The notes below the pieces were generated by a model, which saw nothing but the letters and a program-made list of their open reading frames with translations, was not told the origin of the DNA and did no database searches. The translations under genes and the position numbers were made by a program. This document shows positions 26,197 through 34,179 of a stretch of 64,000 nt of DNA, in pieces. Origin of the DNA: Sphingobium sp. MI1205 (lineage in GTDB: Bacteria; Pseudomonadota; Alphaproteobacteria; Sphingomonadales; Sphingomonadaceae); the NCBI RefSeq assembly GCF_001563285.1, contig NZ_CP005188.1, forward strand, positions 687,501 through 751,500, given 5' to 3'. The stretch's first letter is position 1, and each line of letters begins with the position of its first letter.

Positions 26197-26922
26197 ATGA
26201 CCGGTCCATCGTCCCATCCTGCGTCCACAAGCCTGGCTCTGCACGGCTATCCGGTCAGCAACTATTTCAATGCGGCACGCGCGGCGTTGATCGAGAAAGG
26301 CGCGGTGTTCACGGTCGTTCCGACCCGCGCGAGCCAGGACGATGCGTTTCTGAAGTTAAGCGCGATGGGCAAGATACCGTTCCTGCAGACGCCCGATGGC
26401 TGCATAGCGGAGACAGTGGCGATCCTCGAATATATCGAGGAGGCCGTCCCCGGCATTCCGCTATATCCCGCGACACCCTTCGAAAGGGCCCGAGCGCGTC
26501 AGATCGTCAACATCGTGCAGGTCTATGTCGAGGCGCCGCTGCGCTCGCTCTTTCCCGGCATCTTCATGGGCGGCGTGAACGCGCCCGAGACGATCGCCGC
26601 CGCCCAGCCGGTTGTCGAGCGCGCGATGCGGGCGCTGGGTCAGCTGGTCACGTTGAACCCCTATTTGCTGGGTGCGCAACTGACCCATGCCGATCTGTTC
26701 GCCTTCTACACCTTCGACATCGGGGAACGGGTTGCGCGCTTCACCTGGGACATGTCGCTGCTGGACCGGGTGGAGGGCCTTCGCGACTGGTTCGATGCGA
26801 TGGCCGACCGGCCGAGCAGCCGAACCGTGCTCGCCGATTTTGACACCGCCTTTGCTGCCTACCTCCGCGACAAGGCGGCTGCCTGGCAAGAGCCGGAGCT
26901 GAAAGAGACCCATCATGCGTGA
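26197..26922 (+). CDS. Glutathione S-transferase family protein
   Basis: 241 residues: N-terminal thioredoxin-like domain (LALHGYPVSNYFNAARAALIEKG, GKIPFLQTPDG, IAETVAILEYIEE with the cis-Pro and the glutathione-contacting Glu) and an all-helical C-terminal domain (LTHADLFAFYTF). Sphingomonad GSTs of this type cleave ether bonds, dehalogenate or isomerise aromatic intermediates, but the substrate is not evident. It starts one base after the Rieske stop and overlaps the next gene by 8 nt, so it belongs to the operon. Confidence 0.88.
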   Translation: MTGPSSHPASTSLALHGYPVSNYFNAARAALIEKGAVFTVVPTRASQDDAFLKLSAMGKIPFLQTPDGCIAETVAILEYIEEAVPGIPLYPATPFERARARQIVNIVQVYVEAPLRSLFPGIFMGGVNAPETIAAAQPVVERAMRALGQLVTLNPYLLGAQLTHADLFAFYTFDIGERVARFTWDMSLLDRVEGLRDWFDAMADRPSSRTVLADFDTAFAAYLRDKAAAWQEPELKETHHA

Positions 26923-29900
26923 CGTGAAACTGGACGATAAATATACGGTCGATAATGGCCGCGTGATCATGAGCGGCACCCATGCACTGATCCGCGTGCC
27001 GCTGCTGCAGAAGGAGATCGACGTGCGTGCCGGCCTCAATACCGCCGGCTTTATTTCGGGTTATCGCGGCTCGCCGCTGGGCACTTATGATCTTGAGCTG
27101 TGGCGGGCGAAGGACCTGCTCCAAAGCCATGACATATTGTTCCAGCCCGGCGTGAACGAGGATCTCGCAGCGACCGCGGTGTGGGGCACGCAAATGCTGG
27201 CGACGACGCCCAAGGCCAATCGCGACGGCGTGTTCGCCATCTGGTACGGGAAGGGGCCGGGCGTCGATCGTTCGGGCGATCCGTTCAAACATGGCAATAT
27301 TGCGGGCACCAACCCCCATGGCGGGGTGCTGATCGTCGCGGGCGACGACCATTCGGGCAAATCCTCGACCGTGGCGCACCAGAGCGAGATGGCGCTGATG
27401 CATGCGGGCATGCCGATCCTGGCGCCGTCAGATGTGCAGGATGTCATCGACTTGGGGCTGCTGGGCTTTGCCATGTCGCGCTATACCGGCCTCTATACCG
27501 GTTTGAAGCTGACCAACGAGACGCTTGAGCAGACGATGACAGTCGATGTCGGGCTGGACGGCAAGGAGCCGATCTGCCCGGATCGCGGCCCGGCGCCGGC
27601 CAATGGCTTCCACAACTATCCCACCCATCTCGACCGCATCGGCTCGGAGATCGTGCTGAAGCGCTATCGCTGGCCGTTGATCGGCAAGTTCGTGCGCGCC
27701 AATGGAATCGATCGGACGTTGATCGATGCGCCGCAGCGGCGACTGGGCATCGTGTCCACCGGCAAGGCGGTGCAGGATGTGCGGCAGGCGCTCAAGATGC
27801 TGGGGCTGGACAGGGAAGCCGCCGCGGCGCTCGGCGTGTCCTTCTATAAGCTCGGCTGCATGTATCCGGTCGAGCGCGAAGGTCTTGCGGAGTTCGCCGC
27901 TCGGCAAGGCGAACTGCTCTTCATCGAGGAGAAGGACCCGCTGGTCGAGAACCAGGCGAAGGCGATCCTTTACGGGCGGCCAGAGATGCCGCGCATCGTC
28001 GGCAAGGTCGACGAGAACGGCGTGTCGATGATCCCGGCGGACGAGCAGTTGGAACCGGTACAGCTGGCGATTGTCATCGCCGAGCGGCTGCGGCGTTTGG
28101 GCGTGACCGATGAACGGCTGGAAGCCCGCGCCCAGCGCCTTTCGCGACAGCTGGAAACGGTCGCGGCGCTCAAGCCCGCCGATGCGGCGCGCTCGCCCTA
28201 TTTTTGTTCGGGCTGCCCGCACAATACCGGCACGCGCTTTCCCGAAGGCTCCATCGCAGCGGGCGGCATTGGCTGCCATGCCATGGCGATGTATTCCGGC
28301 CCGGAGATGCTTCCCAATACCCAGATGGGTGGGGAGGGAGCGCATTGGTACAGCCTCGCCTATTTCAGCGACATGAACCACATTTTCCAGAATATGGGGG
28401 ATGGCACCTACTATCATAGCGGCCTCCTCGCAGTGCGGGGCGCGGTCGCGGCGAAGGTCAACATGACCTTCAAGATCCTGTTCAACGATGCCGTCGCGAT
28501 GACCGGCGGCCAGCCGGTGGATGGGCCGCTGACGCCGGGTGATATCACCCGGCAGGTTCTGGCCGAAGGAGCGGCGCGCTGCGTCGTCGTGACTGACCGC
28601 CCCGAACTTTACGATGCGCAAAGCGGACTTGGCCCCGGCGTCACCGTGCACCATCGCGACACTTATGACGCTGTGCAGAAGGAATTGCGCGACGTCCCGG
28701 GCGTCACCGTCATCGTCTATGAGCAGACCTGCGCGGCGGAAAAGCGGCGCCGCCGCAAGCGCGGCAAGTTCCCCGATCCTGCCAAACGCATGTTCATCAA
28801 TTCCGCGGTCTGCGAAGGCTGCGGCGACTGTTCGGTCCAGTCAAACTGCGTCAGCGTGTGGCCCAAGGAAACCGAACTGGGGCGCAAGCGGCAAATCGAC
28901 CAGTCGAACTGCAACAAGGATTATAGCTGTGTGAAGGGCTTTTGCCCCAGCTTCGTGACCGTGCTGGACGCAGAGCCGCGCAAACCGCAAAAGGCGCAGC
29001 TCGCCAGCGAGACCGACATCGAGCTGCCCGCGCCTGCGCTCGTTCCGCTGAAAGGCGGCGCCTACAACATCATGGTGTCGGGCATCGGCGGGACCGGCGT
29101 AGTCACCATTGGCGCGCTGCTCGCCATGGCGGCGCATCTGGAGGGCAAGTCGACATCGGTGTTCGACATGACCGGGCTCAGCCAGAAGAACGGCGCGGTG
29201 TTCAGCCATGTCCGCATCGCCGCGCAGAATGAGGATCTCGGCGCGCAGAAGCTGGGCATCGGCGAGGCGGATCTCGCTCTTGCCTTCGATGCGGTGGCCG
29301 CCCTCGCCAAGGAGCCAGCTATCACGCTGGATGGCGAGCGGACGAAGACGGTCGTCAACGCGCGGGTCACGCCAACGCCGGCCTTTCAGCGCAATCCAGA
29401 CCTGACGCTGGACCAGGGGCTGCTGGTGCGGCGGCTGGGCAAGATGTCGGCAGAACTGCAAAGCGTTGACGCCACTGGGCTGGGTCTAGCGCTGCTGGGC
29501 GATACCATCGCGGCCAATCTGTTCATGCTGGGCTATGCGAGCCAGCTCGGCCTGCTTCCGGTCTCTCCGCAAGCGATCGAGCGGGCGGTGGAGATCAACG
29601 GCGTCGCGATCCCGTTCAACAAGGCGGCCTTCTTCCTGGGACGGCTGCAGGCGGTCGATCCGCAAAGGATCGAGAAGGCGGTGGTGAGCCATGTGCAGGA
29701 GATCGAGTTCCAGCCGCTCACCAAGCTTGACGACATCGTGGCGCATCGCACGAAGCTGCTGACCGATTATCAGAATGCTGCCTGGGCGCAGCGCTACCGC
29801 GATCTGGTCGATGTGGTGGCAAAGGCGGAGCAGCGGGTCACGCCGGGCAAGGACGTCCTGTCGGTGATGGTGGCGCGCAACTTCGCCAAGCTCATGAGCT

Positions 29901-30403
29901 ACAAGGATGAATATGAGGTGGCCCGGCTGCACAGCGACCCGGCGTTCAAGCAGCAGCTCAAGGAGACGTTCGAGGATGGCGCGAAACTGCGCTACAATCT
30001 GGCGCCGCCGCTCTTCTCGAAGCGCGATCCCGAGACAGGTCATCTCCAGAAGCGCGAGTTCGGGCCTTGGGTCGGCCACGCCTTCAACCTTCTGGCGAAG
30101 CTCAAAGGATTGCGGGGTACCGCCTTTGACGTCTTCGGCTATACCGAGGAACGCAAGATGGAGCGTCGGCTGATCGACCATTATGAAGCGCAGATGCAGA
30201 TGGTCGCTCAGCGCCTGACCGCGCACAACCATGCCGCAGCGGTCGAACTCGCGTCGCTCCCCGCGCAGATCCGCGGATACGGCCATGTCAAGGAAGCCAA
30301 TGTCGAAAAGGTCAGGGCGCTGGAACCGGCGATCCTAAAGAAGTTTGCCGAGGCGGATGCCGCCGCAGCCGAATCGCGGGCTCCCCTGCTCCAAAATGCC
30401 TGA
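26915..30403 (+). CDS. Fused indolepyruvate ferredoxin oxidoreductase family protein
   Basis: 1162 residues, combining in one chain the subunits that archaea carry as IorA and IorB. In order: an N-terminal pyrimidine-binding and CoA region (GFISGYRGSPLGTYD), a TPP-binding domain with GDG at 495-497 and downstream FNDAVAMTGGQ, an iron-sulfur region with clustered cysteines from Cys633 (CEGCGDC, YSCVKGFC), and a gamma-type domain (VSGIGGTGVVTIGALL, LSQKNGAVFSHVRI), then a C-terminal extension. The family oxidatively decarboxylates aryl- or branched 2-oxo acids to acyl-CoA, reducing ferredoxin. In this operon it probably takes the 2-oxo acid made by the FAD oxidase. Confidence 0.93.
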   Translation: MRDVKLDDKYTVDNGRVIMSGTHALIRVPLLQKEIDVRAGLNTAGFISGYRGSPLGTYDLELWRAKDLLQSHDILFQPGVNEDLAATAVWGTQMLATTPKANRDGVFAIWYGKGPGVDRSGDPFKHGNIAGTNPHGGVLIVAGDDHSGKSSTVAHQSEMALMHAGMPILAPSDVQDVIDLGLLGFAMSRYTGLYTGLKLTNETLEQTMTVDVGLDGKEPICPDRGPAPANGFHNYPTHLDRIGSEIVLKRYRWPLIGKFVRANGIDRTLIDAPQRRLGIVSTGKAVQDVRQALKMLGLDREAAAALGVSFYKLGCMYPVEREGLAEFAARQGELLFIEEKDPLVENQAKAILYGRPEMPRIVGKVDENGVSMIPADEQLEPVQLAIVIAERLRRLGVTDERLEARAQRLSRQLETVAALKPADAARSPYFCSGCPHNTGTRFPEGSIAAGGIGCHAMAMYSGPEMLPNTQMGGEGAHWYSLAYFSDMNHIFQNMGDGTYYHSGLLAVRGAVAAKVNMTFKILFNDAVAMTGGQPVDGPLTPGDITRQVLAEGAARCVVVTDRPELYDAQSGLGPGVTVHHRDTYDAVQKELRDVPGVTVIVYEQTCAAEKRRRRKRGKFPDPAKRMFINSAVCEGCGDCSVQSNCVSVWPKETELGRKRQIDQSNCNKDYSCVKGFCPSFVTVLDAEPRKPQKAQLASETDIELPAPALVPLKGGAYNIMVSGIGGTGVVTIGALLAMAAHLEGKSTSVFDMTGLSQKNGAVFSHVRIAAQNEDLGAQKLGIGEADLALAFDAVAALAKEPAITLDGERTKTVVNARVTPTPAFQRNPDLTLDQGLLVRRLGKMSAELQSVDATGLGLALLGDTIAANLFMLGYASQLGLLPVSPQAIERAVEINGVAIPFNKAAFFLGRLQAVDPQRIEKAVVSHVQEIEFQPLTKLDDIVAHRTKLLTDYQNAAWAQRYRDLVDVVAKAEQRVTPGKDVLSVMVARNFAKLMSYKDEYEVARLHSDPAFKQQLKETFEDGAKLRYNLAPPLFSKRDPETGHLQKREFGPWVGHAFNLLAKLKGLRGTAFDVFGYTEERKMERRLIDHYEAQMQMVAQRLTAHNHAAAVELASLPAQIRGYGHVKEANVEKVRALEPAILKKFAEADAAAAESRAPLLQNA

Positions 30404-30448
30404 TGCTTCCAAACGACAAAAACACGAATATCGGAGAGGTAGGAAAAC

Positions 30449-31861
30449 ATGGTCAAGATGCTGATCGATGGAGCGTTGGTCGATACCGCGCGGAAGATGG
30501 ATGTCATTGATCCCACTGACGAGAGCGTTGTTGCGCAGGTGCCCGATGCCGGGACGGCGGAGGTGGATCAGGCGGTCGCCGCCGCGAAGCGTGCCTATCC
30601 TGCTTGGCGCGACGCGACGCCCGATGAACGAGGCGCCGCATTGACCGCCATGGCGAAGGTCATTGCCGATAATGTCGACGAACTAGCCCAACTGCTGATC
30701 CAGGAGACGGGTCGCCCGCTGGCGCTGGCGCAGTTCGAGATCGCCCACTTGGCCGTAGGCTATCTCAACTATTATGCGGGTCTGCGGATCGAGCCTGAAA
30801 TACTGGTCGAGGACGAAATGCGCCGGGTTGAACTGCACCGCAAGTCGCTCGGCGTCGTTGCGGCCGTTGTCCCGTGGAACGCCCCGGTCTTCATCGCCTG
30901 CAACAAGATCGCGCCCGCTTTGGCCGCCGGCAATACGATCGTCGTCAAAACCGCGCCGTCAACACCACTCACCACCTTGCGGCTGGGCGAGTTGATCAGG
31001 GAGGTCGTTCCCGCCGGCGTCGTCAACATTCTGTCGGGCGGGAATGAGGCGGGCGCGCATCTCGTTTCCCATCCCGACGTTGCCAAGGTGACCTTCACCG
31101 GATCGACCGCCACCGGTCGCAGGATCATGGAGGCGGCCTCACCCACGCTCAAGCGTGTCACGCTGGAACTGGGTGGCAACGATGCGGCGATCGTGCTGCC
31201 CGACGCCGATGTGAAGGCGATCGCGCCCGCGATTTTCGCCTTCGCCTTTTTCAACAGTGGCCAGGTCTGCGCAATCATCAAGCGGCTTTATGTTCACGAT
31301 AGCCTGTATGACGCGATGTGCGCGGAGATCGCCGCCTATGCCGCAGCATCGAAGGTCGCGGGCGGCCGCGATCCGGAGGCGCAGTTCGGGCCGGTCCAGA
31401 ACAAGGCGCAATACGACAAGGTCCTGGACTATCTGGCGGGTGCCAGAGCCAGCGGCACGATCATCGCCGGTGGGGAATTGCCGGCGGGGCCGGGATATTT
31501 CGTACCGCTGACGGTTGTGCGGGACGTTGCGGATGGCGATCCGATTGTCGATGAGGAACCCTTCGGCCCGATACTGCCGATCATCCGCTACAGCGACATC
31601 GACGATGTGATCGAACGGGCCAATGCCTCTTCCTTCGCGCTGGGAGGCTCGATTTGGTCGAGCGACCCCGAAGCGGCGGCGAAGATTGCGCTGCGGCTCG
31701 AGAGCGGCAGCGTTTGGGTAAATCAGCATTGCGCGCTCGATCCGGCGGTGCCCTTCCCGGCGAACAAGCAGTCGGGTTTTGGCGTCGAGGGCGGGCTGGA
31801 AGGGCTCTATCCCTATACCGCGCTACAGACCCTCAACATCGCCAAGCCGGTCGCGGCATGA
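30449..31861 (+). CDS. NAD(P)-dependent aldehyde dehydrogenase
   Basis: 470 residues. Cofactor motif VPWNAP, FTGSTATGR, general base Glu240 (VTLELGGND) and nucleophile Cys274 (FFNSGQVC) are all in place. It oxidises an aldehyde to the acid. It follows the ferredoxin oxidoreductase after 45 bp (with a GGAGAGGTAGG site) and overlaps the SDR downstream by 4 nt; the SDR/ALDH pair suggests alcohol to aldehyde to acid. The substrate is not predictable. Confidence 0.93.
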   Translation: MVKMLIDGALVDTARKMDVIDPTDESVVAQVPDAGTAEVDQAVAAAKRAYPAWRDATPDERGAALTAMAKVIADNVDELAQLLIQETGRPLALAQFEIAHLAVGYLNYYAGLRIEPEILVEDEMRRVELHRKSLGVVAAVVPWNAPVFIACNKIAPALAAGNTIVVKTAPSTPLTTLRLGELIREVVPAGVVNILSGGNEAGAHLVSHPDVAKVTFTGSTATGRRIMEAASPTLKRVTLELGGNDAAIVLPDADVKAIAPAIFAFAFFNSGQVCAIIKRLYVHDSLYDAMCAEIAAYAAASKVAGGRDPEAQFGPVQNKAQYDKVLDYLAGARASGTIIAGGELPAGPGYFVPLTVVRDVADGDPIVDEEPFGPILPIIRYSDIDDVIERANASSFALGGSIWSSDPEAAAKIALRLESGSVWVNQHCALDPAVPFPANKQSGFGVEGGLEGLYPYTALQTLNIAKPVAA

Positions 31862-32646
31862 GCATCCTTGAATCTCTCTTTTCCGTCGCGGGCAAGACCG
31901 CTGTCGTCACCGGCGGCGCCAAGGGCGTCGGCGCGATGATAAGCCGCACGCTGGTCGAGGCGGGTGCCAACGTGCTGATCGTCGGGCGTGGGGCGGAGGT
32001 GGGTGCGGCATTCGCCGAGAGCCTTGAAGGCCCGGGCAAGGCGTTTTTCCTTTCCCATGATCTGGGCACCACGGCGGGCGTGGAGGCGGCGGCGGCGGAC
32101 ATTGCCGGGCGCATCCCCGCGCTGAACATCCTCGTCAACAATGCCGGAATGTTCAGCGCCGGCCCGATAGAGGATGCCAGCGCCGACCAGTGGGACCGCG
32201 AGATGGGGCTGAACCTGCGCGCCCCTTTTTTCCTGGCTCAGGCATTGTTGCCCGAACTCAAGGCGGCGGCAAGCCCTGGTGATCCCGCGCGGATCATCTC
32301 CATCGGCTCGATCGGCGCGCTCTGGGGGCGCAGCAGCAATGGCGCCTATGCCTATGGGGCGAGCAAGGCCGCGATCCATCAACTCACCCGAATGATGGCG
32401 TCGGACCTGACGGCCCAGGGAATCACCGTCAACGCGATCGCGCCCGGCTTCTTCCCCAGTGACATGACCGACGGCTTCTTCGCCGCGGTGCCGGGCCTCA
32501 AGGATCAGGTGATCGCGGGCATTCCTGCCGGGCGGCTGGGTTCTGCGGAAGATGTCGGCGGCGCTGTTCTGTTCCTTGCCTCTCGCGCGGGCGCCTATGT
32601 CTCGGGCACGGTGCTGCCGGTGGAGGGTGCGCTATGGCAGGCGTGA
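31858..32646 (+). CDS. SDR-family oxidoreductase
   Basis: 262 residues: TGGAKGVG cofactor loop, NNAG, catalytic serine (IGSIGALWG), YAYGASK active site and the PAGRLGSAEDVGGAVLFLAS C-terminal part. The start was set at the ATGA overlap with the aldehyde dehydrogenase stop. The pairing suggests an alcohol dehydrogenase step that provides the aldehyde, although the gene order does not prove the direction. Confidence 0.9.
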   Translation: MSILESLFSVAGKTAVVTGGAKGVGAMISRTLVEAGANVLIVGRGAEVGAAFAESLEGPGKAFFLSHDLGTTAGVEAAAADIAGRIPALNILVNNAGMFSAGPIEDASADQWDREMGLNLRAPFFLAQALLPELKAAASPGDPARIISIGSIGALWGRSSNGAYAYGASKAAIHQLTRMMASDLTAQGITVNAIAPGFFPSDMTDGFFAAVPGLKDQVIAGIPAGRLGSAEDVGGAVLFLASRAGAYVSGTVLPVEGALWQA

Positions 32647-33176
32647 CAGCGGAGCAGGCAGCCTGGCGGTTCGAGATCATGGATGTCATTCACCGTTATT
32701 GCCACGCGGTGGACCGCCGCCGTTGGAGCCTGATGGACAGCGTTTTTCATGAGGATGCCACCTATAAATTCTTCTCGATTGAAGGCACATGGCGTGATTT
32801 CGTAGCGCAAGCGAAGGCGCTGATCGATCCGATCGGGCCGACCCATCATCAGGTGAGCAATATCACAGTCCGCTTCCACGGAGACACAGCCTGGGCCGAG
32901 ACCTATCTGCGTGCTTTCCACCAGGTGCCGCCGGACTATCCCCCCTGGACTGTCTTTTCCCTTGCAGGCGGCGGGGTCATCCTGATCGGGGGGCGCTATA
33001 TTGATCGGTTTGAACGCCGCGCGGGCGAATGGCGCGTCGCACACCGGCACGGGCTGCTGGACTGGCGACAGGACCACGCCAATGTCGACGGCGGACTGGC
33101 CGCCACGCCGCTCGAATGGCGCGGTCGGTTCGGGGATGCCGATCCGTCACGGCCGGTGATGGAGGGATGGCTTTGA
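32634..33176 (+). CDS. SnoaL-like / nuclear transport factor 2-like protein
   Basis: 180 residues. It has the N-terminal pattern of the polycyclic-aromatic-related SnoaL-like family (IMDVIHRYCHAVDRRRWSLMDSVFHEDATYKF), a HHQVSNITVRFHGDTAWAETYLRAFH strand pair and a GGRYIDRFERRAGEWRVAHRHGLLDW end. Proteins of this type are common in sphingomonad degradation clusters and are usually of unknown activity. It overlaps the SDR by 13 nt and the following gene by 1 nt. It is not a close paralogue of the two SnoaL-like proteins near the TonB receptor. Confidence 0.82.
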   Translation: MAGVTAEQAAWRFEIMDVIHRYCHAVDRRRWSLMDSVFHEDATYKFFSIEGTWRDFVAQAKALIDPIGPTHHQVSNITVRFHGDTAWAETYLRAFHQVPPDYPPWTVFSLAGGGVILIGGRYIDRFERRAGEWRVAHRHGLLDWRQDHANVDGGLAATPLEWRGRFGDADPSRPVMEGWL

Positions 33177-33949
33177 TGGCGCAGCCGACCACGATCGCGC
33201 TGCTTGAGCGGAAAGCCGACATTTCGCGGGATCTCTTCTCACGTTATTGGCGTGACGTTCATGGGGTGATGGCCGCGCGGATACCGGGCTTCGATTCCTA
33301 CACGCAGCATCATGTGACCCCATTGGAGGATCTGGGATCGGCGATCGTCGAGCCGTTCGAAGGGATAGCGGTCGTTACGTTCGCCAAGCCGGAAGACCGG
33401 GCGGGCCTGATCCACAGCGCGGTGACGAAACATATCCATCGTGACGAGCAGAATGTCTTTCGCAGGGCCTTGCTCTATAATCTGGAGGCGGACGCAACGG
33501 TGATCGCGGGTCAAGCCGACTATTCGGCGCTCGCCAGCTATTTTCTCGTGCTGCCAGTAGGTGTGGATGGCGGCGCGCTTGTGCAGAATCTGATGCGCGC
33601 CGGCGCCGCGACGGTCGCGGTCCATGACCTCACCGGCGCCGATCCGGGCGGCTGGAACGATACCGACGTGGAGGAAGGCGGCGCGAGCCGGCTATTCGGC
33701 GCGGTCGTGCAGTGCTGGTGGCCCAACCCGGGGTTGGCTCGCACCGCGCTGGCTGGTGTCGTTCAGGCCAGCGATGGCCAGATCGCCTGCTATCGAACTG
33801 ACGACCGCTATCCCATGGTGGAGCAGCAGCGTCCGACGCTGATCGGCTTGCGCGGGCTCGACGCTGTCCGCACGATCAGGGAAGCGAACGCGGTCAACCA
33901 GTCCGATCCGGAAGTGCTGCGCGCAATCTATGGCGATGTGGCGGGGTGA
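33176..33949 (+). CDS. EthD-like dimeric alpha/beta-barrel protein
   Basis: 257 residues. The N-terminal part resembles EthD (LLERKADISRDLFSRYWRDVHG), a domain of about 100 residues first known from the P450-based ether-degradation cluster eth of Rhodococcus; the second half may be another ferredoxin-like barrel. The start was placed at ATG overlapping the upstream stop (TGATG) with GGAGGG 9 bp before it; an ATG three codons earlier directly abuts that site. It is the last gene of the P450 operon and is followed by a strong bidirectional terminator. Function unproven. Confidence 0.7.
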   Translation: MAQPTTIALLERKADISRDLFSRYWRDVHGVMAARIPGFDSYTQHHVTPLEDLGSAIVEPFEGIAVVTFAKPEDRAGLIHSAVTKHIHRDEQNVFRRALLYNLEADATVIAGQADYSALASYFLVLPVGVDGGALVQNLMRAGAATVAVHDLTGADPGGWNDTDVEEGGASRLFGAVVQCWWPNPGLARTALAGVVQASDGQIACYRTDDRYPMVEQQRPTLIGLRGLDAVRTIREANAVNQSDPEVLRAIYGDVAG

Positions 33950-34125
33950 TGGCCGCGTGATCGACTCGTGCCCCAAGCTGAGTAGATGCTACCGATCTAT
34001 CAAGCGATATACACCGGCGCCCTTTTCTCGACATGTGCACGAAGCGCCTCTTTATGGTTATGATGCCCAGTCCGCCGTTTCGACCGAGATCGAGATGTGC
34101 ACCTCCGACCTTTAGGTCGATCAGG

Positions 34126-34164
34126 AAAAGAGGGCTGGCCGATTTCTCGGTCGGCCCTCTTTTC
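34126..34164. terminator. Bidirectional intrinsic terminator
   Basis: A long stem, AAAAGAGGGC and GGCCGA pairing with TCGG-type and GCCCTCTTTT, with A-tract on one side and T-tract on the other. It lies between the convergent EthD-like and phospholipase C genes and can end transcripts from both. Confidence 0.85.
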
Positions 34165-34179
34165 CTTACCTACTCGGCT

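Noticed and set aside
27428..28654. 408-codon minus-strand open frame inside the ferredoxin oxidoreductase gene
   Set aside because: It mirrors the codon structure of the real gene on the other strand and contains no known motif.
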